Of a stretch of 64,000 nucleotides of DNA, positions 49,192 through 61,146 are shown piece after piece (position 1 is the first letter of the stretch; each line of letters opens with the position of its first letter). The notes beneath the pieces were generated by a model, which was given only the letters and a program-made list of their open reading frames with translations, did no database searches and was not told the origin of the DNA. This DNA comes from Sodalis endosymbiont of Henestaris halophilus (GTDB lineage Bacteria > Pseudomonadota > Gammaproteobacteria > Enterobacterales > Enterobacteriaceae), in contig NZ_LT897836.1 of the NCBI RefSeq assembly GCF_900161835.1, positions 124,001-188,000 of the forward strand. Direction: 5' to 3'. A program made the translations under genes and the position numbers.

Positions 49192-49408
49192 GTTTAATTA
49201 TCCTGTCATAAGAGCTAAGAACTATATCATTTGTTCTTACTATATTGCACTAATGGATAATACAATCTGTCTACCATACAAAATATATCTAAAATGCAAC
49301 AAGCAAAATTATTCAATGTTAAGCAATTTTCAGCTGTGACGCTTATACTTCTCCCCCCCACCACTTGCCGTTGCCTGAACCACGGCATTAATGACATGGA
49401 GGCAATTA

Positions 49409-50002
49409 ATGAGTGAAATTATATCAGATACTGTCTTGTTATTTTTGATAATGGACCCCTTGGGTAATCTGCCAATTTTCATGTCGGTACTCAAACATCT
49501 AGAACCGAAACGGCGGCTGGTTACCGTTATTAGAGAAATGTTGATGGCTCTGCTACTAATGTTAATTTTTCTCTTTTCCGGCGAACATATTTTGCTGTTT
49601 CTCAACCTGTGCCCCGAGATCGTGTCGATCTCCGGCGGTGTCATTTTATTTTTGATCGCTATTAAAATGATCTTTCCTTCCCCGGAAGAGAATAGTACAG
49701 GCCTACCGGCTGGGGAAGAACCGTTTTTGGTGCCTTTAGCGATCCCTCTAGTTGCCGGCCCATCAATTCTGGCAACACTGATGTTGTTATCACATAAATA
49801 TTCACATCCAACCAAACACTTAGTTTTATCGTTAATGATAGCGTGGGTTCTATCGGTTGTTATTCTGATGCTATCCAACGTCTTTTTGCGATTACTGGGA
49901 AATAAAGTTGTTAGCGCGCTTGAGCGGCTGATGGGTTTATTATTGATAATGATTTCAACTCAGATGTTTCTAGAAGGTGTACGTATTTATTTACGCGCGT
50001 AG
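49409..50002 (+). CDS. yhgN: MarC-family inner-membrane protein YhgN
   Basis: Six-helix membrane protein of the MarC (UPF0056) family; substrate unknown. The ATG at 49409, eight bases after a perfect GGAGG, gives MSEIISDTVLLFLIMDPLGN and 197 residues, the E. coli length; a start at 49391 is rejected. MDPLGNLPIFMSVLK, SGGVILFLIAIKMIFP and PLAIPLVAGPSILATL are typical family segments. Its neighbour asd on the other strand matches E. coli order. Role in the cell not known. Confidence 0.95.
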   Translation: MSEIISDTVLLFLIMDPLGNLPIFMSVLKHLEPKRRLVTVIREMLMALLLMLIFLFSGEHILLFLNLCPEIVSISGGVILFLIAIKMIFPSPEENSTGLPAGEEPFLVPLAIPLVAGPSILATLMLLSHKYSHPTKHLVLSLMIAWVLSVVILMLSNVFLRLLGNKVVSALERLMGLLLIMISTQMFLEGVRIYLRA

Positions 50003-50314
50003 AAGAGAAAGGATGCCATGGTCCACAATCTATAGTGTTTAATGACCGTACGCACGAGTTCAGAAAAGCAAGAAGTTAATTGGCAACACCAGCCTAGACA
50101 CATTGTCTGCTTGTTAATTTAGGGGAGAATGAGTAGACGGTGAAAGTAAAATTCACATATTTAGCAGTATATTACCCAAAAGAAGATTAACAGCAATGCT
50201 GATTTCCAGCACAACCGACTACAAAAGTTGATAATTTCTTCGATAGACCAAGCATTTAATAATGCTTGAATAAGCAACAGTTAAGGATAATTGACATAAA
50301 AAGATTACTCTGTT
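50003..50314. other. Gene-free interval downstream of yhgN
   Basis: No ORF, no obvious yhgN terminator and no relic recognised. Confidence 0.5.
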
Positions 50315-50340
50315 AAAAAAGCCGTAGATAATCAACGGCT
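50315..50340 (-). terminator. Textbook minus-strand intrinsic terminator without a gene
   Basis: On the minus strand AGCCGT pairs with ACGGCT across a 9-base loop and is followed directly by TTTTTT (50320-50315). It is one of the cleanest terminators in the window, yet no annotated gene runs into it: yhgN is on the other strand and ends 310 bases away. Confidence 0.7.
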
Positions 50341-50520
50341 CTGTTCGCGTAACTTAGCAATAAAACAAGCCATTTGGCTCTGCCTGTCAAAAACAGGCAG
50401 GGAAAGGATAGTTGATGACTATCAACTATCAGAAGACTGCAAATTCTCCAGCCTACAGCAGGTAGTTTAATCATTTCACTTATTAGTAATTTAAAGGTCA
50501 CATCAATTGACTCACTACCT
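50315..50520 (-). ncRNA. Candidate small RNA or leader ending in an intrinsic terminator
   Basis: Upstream of the terminator the minus strand carries two further perfect stems: CTGCCTGT/ACAGGCAG (50380-50400, 5-base loop) and GATAGTTGAT/ATCAACTATC (50407-50430, 4-base loop). Three successive stems ending in a U-run are the architecture of a small RNA or attenuator. I recognise no known sRNA or riboswitch. A 53-codon frame also crosses it and ends inside the terminator, which argues that the frame is not the gene. It may equally be the 3' untranslated end of a lost gene. Confidence 0.35.
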
Positions 50521-53500
50521 CGATGTTTATCTTGTGGTCTTGAGCAGCAGGCAATCGACGCTCAAGTTAACCTCTTGATTATCTGAAGATGAATAGATTA
50601 TAGCTAAATCGTGGATAAATTAAGCTGATAAAGTAAGCACAATAAGAACTAACAATCTCTATTTGTTCAAACAGAACAATCTATTGACGCCAGCATTGCA
50701 ATAGCAAGAAATAACTAAATTTTAGTTGTACTAACAACACCGTTTATCTTAATATAATCTCCTTGTTACACTAAAACTAACGCTAAACAATGGTTAGTAT
50801 ACTAAAGAAATTCTTTTATCATGACGTTATACGCTGGCAAGTTTAGTCAGCTGATGTAATATATCTAAATCATTTAAATTCGAAATTATATTCAAACAAG
50901 TTAAAAGACAACCATGTTATCGATTACTTCAATATTAACCAAATGCAAAATCATTTTAACGTACTGATGGAAATAACGTTTAAATAGTATATTATCATTA
51001 AATATTAAAAGAAAAGCTAGATTATCCGCATCTCTTTAAATTTCGGTCAAGTGCATAATCATTATATGCCATATATAAGCTAACATTTTCTAAGAAAATA
51101 TTGGTGTCAATAACTTAATTTTCAGAAATAATCAGGCTTAATATGTAAGGTGTCGTAGCGGTTTTTCCTCAAATATCTGAGCATATTAGTCTAGATGACA
51201 TAAATAACAGCTTATTGTGATTTGTAAGTACATCTAATTTGATCAATAATATTATACAGTTACATTTTATTATTAAGTTAGCATATTAATAAGAAGATTT
51301 AGCAAATTTAATACAATGTTGCACACATGTTTAATCTCGATTAACTAAGCAATAAATCAAGTAACATTACATAGTGATCATTACGTTTTTATGAGAAAAG
51401 TAAAAATTTTATAATGAAAAGCATAAACATAATTCCAGAATATCTTCTGGACAAGCATCTAAATAATTACATAGTAATTCTAAAGCATTAACATAGTACT
51501 ACAATTAGTTACTCTTAAATAAATACATCTTACTTGTATTAAGTTTTATTATTTATATTTTATTTATTATTAACGGTTTCTTTGATATAAAAGAGGAAAT
51601 CAAGCAAGCTTCACATATGCGTAATTTTATTACGCAATAAATATAGTTATTACTATATTTATGATAGTAAATATTATGCTACCTATTTTACCACTATCAA
51701 CCATACTAGTTAATTTAACATTATTAAATAATTAATAGTTATCAAGTTAAGTTTACCAAAACATCATTTCTCATTTTATAAATATTAATAATAAACTATT
51801 GTTAGTATCTTAAAGTATTTGCTTTAATTTAGTATTTGAATAAACAATTTATTAAAATAGCATGTAATATATTTAAGTTTTATTAATCTGTTAGATAACA
51901 GTATTAAAATTTAGCATGGTAGATTTATATGCACACTAAAATAAACTAATAATATCAAAAAATTAACTTAATTAGAAAGACAGAAAACACGGATCCTTAT
52001 TTAATCTACTAACTAGTGTATGTGTTATTAATATAGTAAGTAGATGATAACGAGGATGATGTATAAATATTGACTTTAACTTTATAATTGTGATTAGCGA
52101 TCATCGTTATTGACTTTATTATCAATAATATGTTTCGTTTAGCTGAAAATGCTCAACGCGGCTGACTGCGCGTTATTGGTAATATTATTATAAAGGTTAT
52201 CAACAATAAAAAGATTTAGTTTAAATATGATACATTAATATATCTATTATTTAATAGATACTAAATAATTTATTATCTGTTAAAGTAACATTAAAATATT
52301 ACTAATACGCTACGTAAACAACAAAATAAAATAGCTACAACCATGTTTTCTCTAGTGATACAATAAGTAAACACGTGAGAAAATCAGACAAGCAATACAA
52401 AAGTGTTCTCCCTCTCTTTGAGTTTAATTAACAAGATTATAGAAGGATTAGCTAAAGCAATTGAAACAGTAAATAATGTTATACTCACGTGACATCTAGC
52501 GCAATCACTTGAATCAAACACTAAACACTAGTAATCTCGCTATTACAACAAAAGTTAAAACAGACACTTATACGGTGATCCGCAATAAACAATTAGGATA
52601 TAAATAATAAAAAGCGAATGAACATTATTTACGCTCGGGAAGATTTGAGTAATTAGTGCGATACATAAATATGTGTGCTGATAAAAGTTACTATCACCAG
52701 TAACAAATATAAGTTTTAGTTGCTCATTGCCTTCTACTGAAGAAGATATGTTAAGTGACCGTTAGGCTTATCGTGGGTATTAAAATTGGTGATTATTATA
52801 ATATTTTACAAACGATACCATCGTTGAACGCGCGATATAACAAGCTCCAGTATAAAACCAATACAAGCCAATAATGCGTGTATTAATACTGATATGACGG
52901 TATATATAAATGCTAGGTAATACCTCTATATTACAAGGTAAGTAGATGGTACTATAATACAATGTGTAAAAATTGTAGTACGATAATTATAAATAGGCAA
53001 TAAAACTATCGTGTACGTTAGTGTAACATAATAGTATATAAAATAAACAGAACCACCTATGTAATAATAACAGCATGGGTATTTCAAATACCCTATCACC
53101 TTACCAGAAAAAATCAATATGTTAATTAAATTTAATCTCATAGCAAAAACGACGGGGTAACAGAAACATATTTAATTATCCTTAATAGATAAAGAATAAT
53201 TAACGCATTAAATAAATGCCTCCTTTTTATCTCAGAATAATCCAGCTGTGCAGAAATTTTCCTTCTAGATATCTACGCAAAATTATAAAACGCTCAACGG
53301 GTAACAATGTAAGAAACTGACTCATAAATTAATTCAGCACTACGTAATACAGAAATAAATATGTGATTCACGCAAGTGGTTTACTAGATACACTCATTCC
53401 TCATCGGTAAAAATGTTGCAGCCAATGCTATAATAGCAGCTGAGCGTAATTACCGCTTGCTACACTTAATTGATCAGATCACTGATACTTCTTGCGTTTT

Positions 53501-54450
53501 TTACCACCACATTTTACTACTTAATAAACTAGTTAGTTGATACTCAATGTATAAATAGTTTAATATGCTAATTATTTTACTGCCAGAATGCAATATATCT
53601 GGTCCTCGTGCGCTGAGGATATGAAATTCTTAATCAAGAAAAATCTATTGGCAATACACATGATAATAAATCATATTTAATAATGCGACTACCGTACTAA
53701 TACCAACCCTCTAACAAAGTTATGTTATAGTATATAGTATGTTTTAATAAGTGTCCTCATATCTTACAGATATAGCTCTTCATGCTGTGCTTTGCATTAT
53801 AACTAATAACGACCGTGTTTGCGATGTATTTTTAGTTAGGATTAAAAATCGGTCAAAACGTAAAAAGATACGAACGTTATTTTATTACTGAGCATGCTCT
53901 ATGCTAATTACGCGATGAGATACAAAAACCGTACGTTCTTCCCGTTATAATCGCAGCTAATGTACAAATAAAATTGGAAAGATTTGGAACCCACAAATGT
54001 TAATAACAAGCCACCTATGCTGAAAAAAGAAAACACCCAGTTGTTCTAACTATATTTACATATCTATGAATTCATAGGATTTAGAATCAACCTTCTAAGA
54101 AAGGATGAGCGAAGTGAATCTGTAGGAAAATCTCCTGCAGAAGCTTTGTTTAACTAGTCCAGACCAAATTGCATATTTTGAGCTCCCAAGAGTATCAAAA
54201 GGTAATTTTGCTATCTTTTAGACTAGCGCTTATCTTTGTATTACTGCATATAATCTGGAACTAACTGTGCGATATGCTTCTTATTACGCTGTAGTTGCAT
54301 TGCTAGATGAGCTACATCTTAGTTTATCTACCGCACTACCATTTTAATAATGGTTACAGTAGTTTTTTATTTCACTAGTAAACGTTACGGTAAATTGGTA
54401 ATAATTATAAGGATACGTTTAAACACACACCGAAAACAATAAACAAACTA
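50521..54450. other. 3.9 kb gene-free interval
   Basis: Very AT-rich, particularly 50,900-53,200. The ORFs at 52780-52962 and 52926-53141 (minus) are tyrosine/isoleucine-rich and unsupported. No relic recognised. A synteny break lies here, since yhgN and gltP are far apart in E. coli. Confidence 0.5.
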
Positions 54451-54517
54451 GACAAACAAGCGCATTACTAATGGCCAAATTCACGATAACGCGTGCCATG
54501 AGTACGATCAAAAAGTC

Positions 54518-54703
54518 ATGATCACAAAGAACTTGATGGATAAATACTCACCGATCTATGAGGTAAGCAGCGGCACAACAGTGATGCCGCACAAGGAGGT
54601 TGATGGGGATATCAAGGGCATCGCAGTTGTTCATGTTGATTATTCCGACGCTCTGTATAAGCTATTTTTCACCACCACGGCTTATAACATTAACAAAAGC
54701 TAA
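54518..54703 (+). other. Unidentified GC-richer reading frame, probable relic
   Basis: 61 codons, convergent with gltP, starting MITKNLMDKYSPIYEVSSGT and containing EVDGDIKGIAVVHVDYSDAL. Base composition and codon choice resemble the real genes, not the spacers. A second open frame runs into it from upstream (MAKFTITRAMSTIKKS then stop, 54470-54520), consistent with a frameshift. The G-IKGIAVVHVDYS pattern before a hydrophobic stretch loosely recalls the end of a periplasmic sensor domain, but I do not recognise a family. Confidence 0.3.
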
Positions 54704-54916
54704 TCTATCCACATTTTTTTTAAAATTCAACTTAACCTAACAGATAACCTTTTGTCTACCGCATTTGCGGTATAAAATAACCTATTGTTATGAATATCGA
54801 TTCAGTTTGATTATTTACTAATGTATCCGCATCATACGAACCCGATAAGCGATACAAAAAACCATTAGTTAACACCACAGTGGCTCTGCCCACGTGAAAA
54901 GATCAGCTCCTGGTTA

Positions 54917-56203
54917 CTATAACATTTTTTTTTCATACGCCAAAGCCTGTGCTCTATCGTACTGATTTTCCCATTTGGCGATCACTAAAACCGCTAACGC
55001 ATTCCCCACGACATTAAGCGCGGTGCGGGCCATATCTAGGATCCGGTCAACGCCAGCAATAAATGCTAATCCTCCCAGAGGAATTCCCACACTGCCAAGT
55101 GTCGCCAGCAAGACCACAAAGGACACGCCAGGTACGCCTGCTATTCCTTTGGAGGTAACCATTAACGTCAGCACTAGAACCACCTCCTGACCTAAGGATA
55201 ACTCAATACCATACAGCTGCGCGATGAAAATGGCGGCGATACTTTGATATAGCGTCGATCCGTCTAAATTAAATGAATAACCTGTTGGTACCACAAAGTT
55301 AGTAATCGCCGCAGGAGCGCCATACGCCTCCATTTTTTCAATAATACGCGGCAAAACGCTTTCTGAACTGGCCGTGGAAAAGGCCAGAATCAACTCTTCT
55401 TTTAAAATACAAATAAGAGTCCAGATACGTAACCGGCACAATCTTGCTACAGATCCCAACACCACCAGAGCAAAAAAGATAATAGCGCCATACACCAATA
55501 AAACCAGCTTAGCTAACGGCATCAGCGATGCAAAGCCGAAGGTCGCTACAGTAACCGCAATCAATGAAAAAACCCCAATAGGGGCGTAACACATCACCAT
55601 ATGTGTGACTTTAAACATAGTTTCCGCAACCGCTTTTAATACATTGAGCAGTGGTACTCGGGTATTTTGCGGCAAAGAGGCTAGACCTAGCCCAAACAAG
55701 GCAAAGAAGAAAATGATAGGTAACATACTTCCCTTAACCATTGAAACGAAAATGTTTGCTGGGATCAGCGATAAAATAGTCCCGACTAAACTATAGTCAT
55801 CAGACTGCGCTTCAACCGCAGTTTGTTCATATTTTGAGATATTAACCACTGCCAGAGTTGACATATCAATTCCGTTACCGGGATGAAAAACATTAGCCAG
55901 GGTAATACCCAAAATTATTGCCAGTGTCGTGATTCCCTCGAAATACAAAATGGTTTTAAATCCGATGCTACCAAACTTTTTGGTATCGCCAATACCAGCA
56001 ATACCAACTACAAGCGTAGCAACCACGATAGGCACTACGATCATTTTGATCATTCGGATAAAAATCTCTCCGGCCGGTGAAAGAATATTGGCAATTATCC
56101 AATCACGTAATTCTCCCTGGTTATGTAGTACTGTACCTAGCATAACACCCAGGATCAAAGCAAAAAGAATTTGCCAAGCTAGCGTTATTTTTAACTTTTT
56201 CAT
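54917..56203 (-). CDS. gltP: Proton/glutamate-aspartate symporter
   Basis: Dicarboxylate/amino acid:cation symporter family, inner membrane. The ATG at 56201-56203 gives MKKLKITLAWQILFALILGV and 428 residues; an upstream start would add 22 unlike residues. E. coli GltP has 437, so the C-terminal tail is about nine residues shorter. Family hallmarks: serine-rich hairpin FSTASSESVLPRIIEKM, TM7 motif GYSFNLDGSTLYQS, HP2 TSKGIAGVPGVSFVVL, TM8 FIAGVDRILDMARTALNV. Stands alone. Probably imports host glutamate or aspartate. Confidence 0.96.
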   Translation of the reverse strand: MKKLKITLAWQILFALILGVMLGTVLHNQGELRDWIIANILSPAGEIFIRMIKMIVVPIVVATLVVGIAGIGDTKKFGSIGFKTILYFEGITTLAIILGITLANVFHPGNGIDMSTLAVVNISKYEQTAVEAQSDDYSLVGTILSLIPANIFVSMVKGSMLPIIFFFALFGLGLASLPQNTRVPLLNVLKAVAETMFKVTHMVMCYAPIGVFSLIAVTVATFGFASLMPLAKLVLLVYGAIIFFALVVLGSVARLCRLRIWTLICILKEELILAFSTASSESVLPRIIEKMEAYGAPAAITNFVVPTGYSFNLDGSTLYQSIAAIFIAQLYGIELSLGQEVVLVLTLMVTSKGIAGVPGVSFVVLLATLGSVGIPLGGLAFIAGVDRILDMARTALNVVGNALAVLVIAKWENQYDRAQALAYEKKML

Positions 56204-57692
56204 AAGAATAATGTTTCCATAGTAAACCCCATCGTGACAAACATTTATGATTTTTATCATCGGTTTCACTTACTCACTTTTTATACACTAATTATGTGAA
56301 GCCGGGGGCTGTAAAAGTTAGGATAAAATAGAAAGTAGCAAAATGCTAAGCACACACGATCCTTGATTAAACTTTTATTCATAAAAGTTTTTTTGATGAT
56401 TTTTAATTATTCTCTTGCATTTTACAAGAGAATAAATTTAACTATTTGTTATTAAAGTGTTCAGCAAGAGAAAGTACATTAAAGTTGTTACTAGCAAAAA
56501 CGCTACCTATCTTTTATATACGTTTTTTTTTAAAAATAAAATGAAAATATCTCCGTAGATGACTGCAAGAGCCATGAATACTTGTTATCTCAATACTGGC
56601 GGAAGTACGTTTTTATATTGTATAGACTTAGTGATAGATTTGAGCTATACAATGCAAAAAACATAAAGTCAATCTAGGAAAATGGGGTGGTAATTAACCA
56701 ATGATTAACATCTCATAGAGATGTCATAAAAAATACAAAATAGTTAAAATAAATTAAGCGCATTGTAACTAGATGTCTTTTCTAGACGAAAACTCATATT
56801 ACTCAAATTATTATCCAAGCTTTTATTTATTAGCAGATACGCAAAATTTACGTTTGAACATTAATCATGTTGATTGCTAATTCATCTGAGAGATATCAAT
56901 GACGATGACTATCACTGCAACTTGTCCTACGCCGTAGTAACATACATTGGGCTGCGTAACCCCTTCTGGGGTTACAGGGGGCAATCTCAGCTATACGGTT
57001 ATAGTAACAACTAATCATAATATGAATGATGACTACAGTAAATAAAAAAACTTGTATGCCAATACATCAATATTTCTCTTTTGTATTTGGCAATATTTAA
57101 GCTTAGTTTTAAGCTTAATACAGTAAATATAAATTACTGATAAAATGTGCAGGTTGTTTGTCATAAATCATGGCAGGCTAACCTCTAGAGACTATACGCG
57201 ATGCAAGATAAATAGATTGTCGTATTGACGCTGTTACCATTTGCTGTATTTACTATTTTCACCGCGTTCAAGATAGCGTCATTCGTACTAGTAACCATAA
57301 ATAATTTTATAAAAGATCTCAAAGAATAAAATTCTCGTAATTGCTGTACCATTTTTATCTCGCCGTTTATTACTAAGCAATAAAGTTGTTATGCAATTGA
57401 TGTTCCCTTAAATCTAATTCAAGTAGCTAAGAACTTATATCTCTAGCTATTTTACCCAGCAATCTATAATAATATTTGAAGCAACTAGGGATTGTGCTAT
57501 TGCTCGTAACAGATTAAATAGAAACTTTACCGTTATAAACTCTGTCCTTGCCTTGATGGTTTTGTTGGGAATTAATCACTGAGCTGTTATAGCTTAATAA
57601 CAGTTCTTATTTTCGTGTTCAAAAAACTGGTTATAACATTGCATTATTCTTGTTTCAAATCCAGATAGGCATGCTGCTTTAATTCAACATTC
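56204..57692. other. Gene-free interval upstream of gltP
   Basis: AT-rich. Contains one perfect 8-bp tetraloop hairpin, GTAACCCC (56956-56963) with GGGGTTAC (56968-56975). If metH preceded yjbB here, its 5' half would have been here and has been deleted or scrambled beyond recognition. Confidence 0.5.
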
Positions 57693-59470
57693 GATGCGGT
57701 GCGTGAAAACATGGCATTATCCTCCGTATTTTGCCAGCATCTTTTCTATCTTGCTCGTTTCTCCGCTAAAAACCCTATATCACTCTTTAAGTTAACTACA
57801 GATAACCACATATCATCGCAACATAACAATCCTAATTTTGATTCTAGTGACAAAATACGTAATTTTATCAAAAATTATAGAATGAATCCAACGCGCTAGA
57901 AACAGAATTAGTCGGGTAATAGTATTGATATTACTAGCGCATAACCTGTTGGTACATCTCAGCTATATCCCCATCCTGTACCCACGCACTAGTCCCTACA
58001 AGGACGAGAATAAAAAGATAAATCAGGCCTACTTAATTCGGTAACACCATGTGATAAATATGCTTGCTAATTAAGCTATTATTACTGGTGACATCAATGC
58101 CAATTTATGCTCTCAACCCGACTTGAGCCACTATTTTCCACAAAGATTTTCAGAAGTTTAATGATTTTTAGATCTGTCTTAATACCTGTCATTATATTGT
58201 ATAATCGTCGAATTATTTACTCATTTTCTTAGACGAGCTTTTACTATCGGTGATACTTACTACCGCCAGTGATTTTATCATCATTTATTTTCTGCTTACT
58301 AAGCGGGATAGACGATGGTGATAAATATTTTTTATTGCCATTTATTTATCGCGACTTAAATAACAATTTATAAATGCTAAATCGGCACGATTAATTAGTT
58401 CATTTTGCTGAAATATTACAAAGTCGTTACGAAGAAACTTGGCAGAAATCACATATAACATTTTCAACAATAATAGTAAGTTTTTTATTTTGATGATGCT
58501 GTTATTAACATTACTGATTTATACTATTTTGTTAGCAAAAAATAGAGTTAGCATTGCTTAGTTAAAAGTTAGGCAACTGCAGTCACACTATGATTAAATC
58601 AATATGATTCATGAATAAATAGTAATTTAACGCCAAACGCAGACGCGTTTATCACATGCTATGCCAAAGATGTTGTGTAGAATCATGCTACTGCTCATGA
58701 ACTAACCAAAATTTAATTTTCAGTAAACATACCAACAAATGTTATTGCAAAGACAATAACCTGATGCCTATAGAAGCATCTGCAATGCAATATCAGCATA
58801 TTTTCAAGAGTCATGATTATTACTTTATCATATAGCTAGCTTAGCTAGCGTCAGGTATTTTTTAAAAGTAGTAAAATTAGCAACGGTGTTGTGTTCTTCT
58901 ATACTGCTATGCGTAATAAAAATCCGTACTATTTAGTACGAGATTTAATCTCAATATAAGTTGAAATTAACTCTTGTCTTAATCATTCAAAATTAAGATG
59001 AAGCGTTGATGTCATCCGATATAGTAAAACAATACTTTACTAGTACGATAAAAGCTTTTGCACTAGGTGCATAGGCAATTACAATATTTTGAGGACAATT
59101 TTATAGATTAGTACGCTAACTGAACCTCGATATACCAGACAGATCGCAATACAGCTAAAGTCTATTACACTGTTGCTAGTGAAGAAAAGTATTAACGCAG
59201 TCAATCTTCTCGCGGTCAAATTTTGTGTTGTTGGTTCAATGTGAGCACTATCGGATAAAATACTGCCATATTTTACTCGCAGTTAATATTTTGAACCTTA
59301 TTGTGGCTAAATTCTATATTAAATGCGGTCAAATTAGACTAAAAGTCTACAGTTAATAATATTCAAGCACGAGATGCCGGTTGCCTCCAATTGCACAAAC
59401 ATTATGAACCTGCTTATTAGCATTTCCAGCAGGAAGCGCCAGTATTCATCTGCATTAAGGGAGCTTCAAA
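57693..59470 (+). pseudogene. metH: Relic of cobalamin-dependent methionine synthase
   Basis: metH lies directly upstream of yjbB, same strand, in E. coli. At 57693-57752 the frame reads DAVRENMALSSVFCQHLFYL, aligning with DPVREAIHAVFLYYAIRN of the folate domain allowing two short insertions. The distance from there to yjbB (1.8 kb) is close to the 1.9 kb expected for the rest of MetH. No further block is secure. The open frame to 57899 has no ribosome-binding site. Confidence 0.5.
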
Positions 59471-59475
59471 TTAAA

Positions 59476-61146
59476 GTGTTAAATCTGTTACATTTGCTGT
59501 CCGCAGTAGCATTACTGGTATGGGGTACTCATATCGTTCACACGAGTATTATGCGTATTTATGGGGCCCAACTAAGGCAAGTACTTGGCTATAGCATAGA
59601 GAAAAAATATATGGCCTTTATAGCCGGCATTGGTGTAACTGCGTTGGTGCAAAGCAGTAACGCTACGGTGATGCTGGTAGCGTCCTTCGTAGCCCAGGAA
59701 TTAGTAGCACTAACTCCAGCGTTGGTAATTATTCTCGGTGCTGATGTGGGTACCGCCCTGGTGGCGCGAGTCTTTACTTTCGATATTTCCTGGCTATCGC
59801 CGCTACTTATTTTCATCGGTGTTTGCTTGTTTCTCGGCCTCACACAATCCCGTGCCGTACAACATGGGCGTATCGCTATCGGTATGGGCTTAATTTTGCT
59901 GGCCCTAGAACTAATTGTTAATGCCTCCACGTCTATAACACAAGTTAACAGCGTTAAAGTTTTGTTATCCTCACTTACCGGCGACATTTTGCTAGATGCA
60001 TTAACCGGAGCGTTGTTTGCCATTATCAGTTACTCTAGTTTGACTGCAGTACTGTTAACAGCAACTTTATCTGCTGCCGATGTTATCTCCTTTAAAGTAG
60101 CGCTATGTCTAGCTATTGGCGCAAATCTTGGCAGTGGAATTTTAGCAATACTTCACACCAGAGGGCAGGATACCGAAAGCAAACGCGTCGCTCTAGGTAG
60201 CCTGTTGTTTAAAATTATAGGATGTCTAATAGTGCTGCCTTTTGTCACATTATTGGCGCGATTATTAGAACGGCTACCTCTAGCTGATTCGGAATTGATC
60301 ATTTATTTTCATATGTTTTATAACTTATTTCGCTGTTTAACCATGGTACCATTCGCCGATAATATGGCGCGTTTATGCAGTAAGTGGATTCCTGATAATC
60401 CGATAGACGATCGAAGTGTACACCCGCGTCATTTAGATACCAGCGCACTTGATACGCCCGCTCTGGCACTGGTGAATGCCGCTCGTGAAACACTACGCAT
60501 GGGTGACGTAGTAGAAAACATGTTGCTTTTACACACCGCAGTGCTACATGGACAGATTGATAAAAACCGTGAAGTACGCCGTCTAGATGACGACGTCGAT
60601 ATGCTTTATACTGCTATCAAACTTTATCTGGCGCAAATACCGCAGGAAGATCTTAACTTATCGGATTCACGCCGCTGGGCAGAAATCATTGAAATGGCAC
60701 TTAATCTGGAACAAGCAGGAGATATAATCGAACGAATGACAGCAGATATTGCCATCAAATCGCTAAATGCACGCCGAACTTTTTCTTCACAGGGCATTAA
60801 GGAGCTTAATACGCTGCATGAGCAACTGATGTCAAACTTGCGTTTAAGCTTATCGGTGTTCTTATCGAACGATATAAAAAGCGCTAAACGCCTGCGGCGT
60901 GCTAAACACCGTTTTAGAATTACAGACCGACGATATGCACACGCTCATGTGGATCGCTTACATCAGCAAAATGTGCAAAGCCTTGAAACCAGCTCGCTGC
61001 ATTTGAGCTTGCTTGGGGATTTGAAAAGAGTAAATTCACTATTGTGTTCCGTGGCCTATAACATATTAGAAATTGATGAGGAGTCGGAAGAAGATAAAGT
61101 CCGCGACCGTGAAGACAACCGACCGACAATTACCAATACGAACTAA
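59476..61146 (+). CDS. yjbB: Na+/phosphate cotransporter family protein YjbB
   Basis: NptA/PhoU-domain inner-membrane protein; in E. coli overproduction causes phosphate export. The start chosen is the GTG at 59476 (VLNLLHLLSAVALLVWGTHI), giving 556 residues (E. coli 543), with GGGAG upstream; starting at 59374 would add 34 residues with no counterpart. Two Na/Pi repeats with QSSNATVMLV and SYSSLTAVLL carry the QSS-type motif; a PhoU-like helical domain follows from about residue 330. Ends with a short acidic, asparagine-rich tail. Confidence 0.93.
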   Translation: MLNLLHLLSAVALLVWGTHIVHTSIMRIYGAQLRQVLGYSIEKKYMAFIAGIGVTALVQSSNATVMLVASFVAQELVALTPALVIILGADVGTALVARVFTFDISWLSPLLIFIGVCLFLGLTQSRAVQHGRIAIGMGLILLALELIVNASTSITQVNSVKVLLSSLTGDILLDALTGALFAIISYSSLTAVLLTATLSAADVISFKVALCLAIGANLGSGILAILHTRGQDTESKRVALGSLLFKIIGCLIVLPFVTLLARLLERLPLADSELIIYFHMFYNLFRCLTMVPFADNMARLCSKWIPDNPIDDRSVHPRHLDTSALDTPALALVNAARETLRMGDVVENMLLLHTAVLHGQIDKNREVRRLDDDVDMLYTAIKLYLAQIPQEDLNLSDSRRWAEIIEMALNLEQAGDIIERMTADIAIKSLNARRTFSSQGIKELNTLHEQLMSNLRLSLSVFLSNDIKSAKRLRRAKHRFRITDRRYAHAHVDRLHQQNVQSLETSSLHLSLLGDLKRVNSLLCSVAYNILEIDEESEEDKVRDREDNRPTITNTN

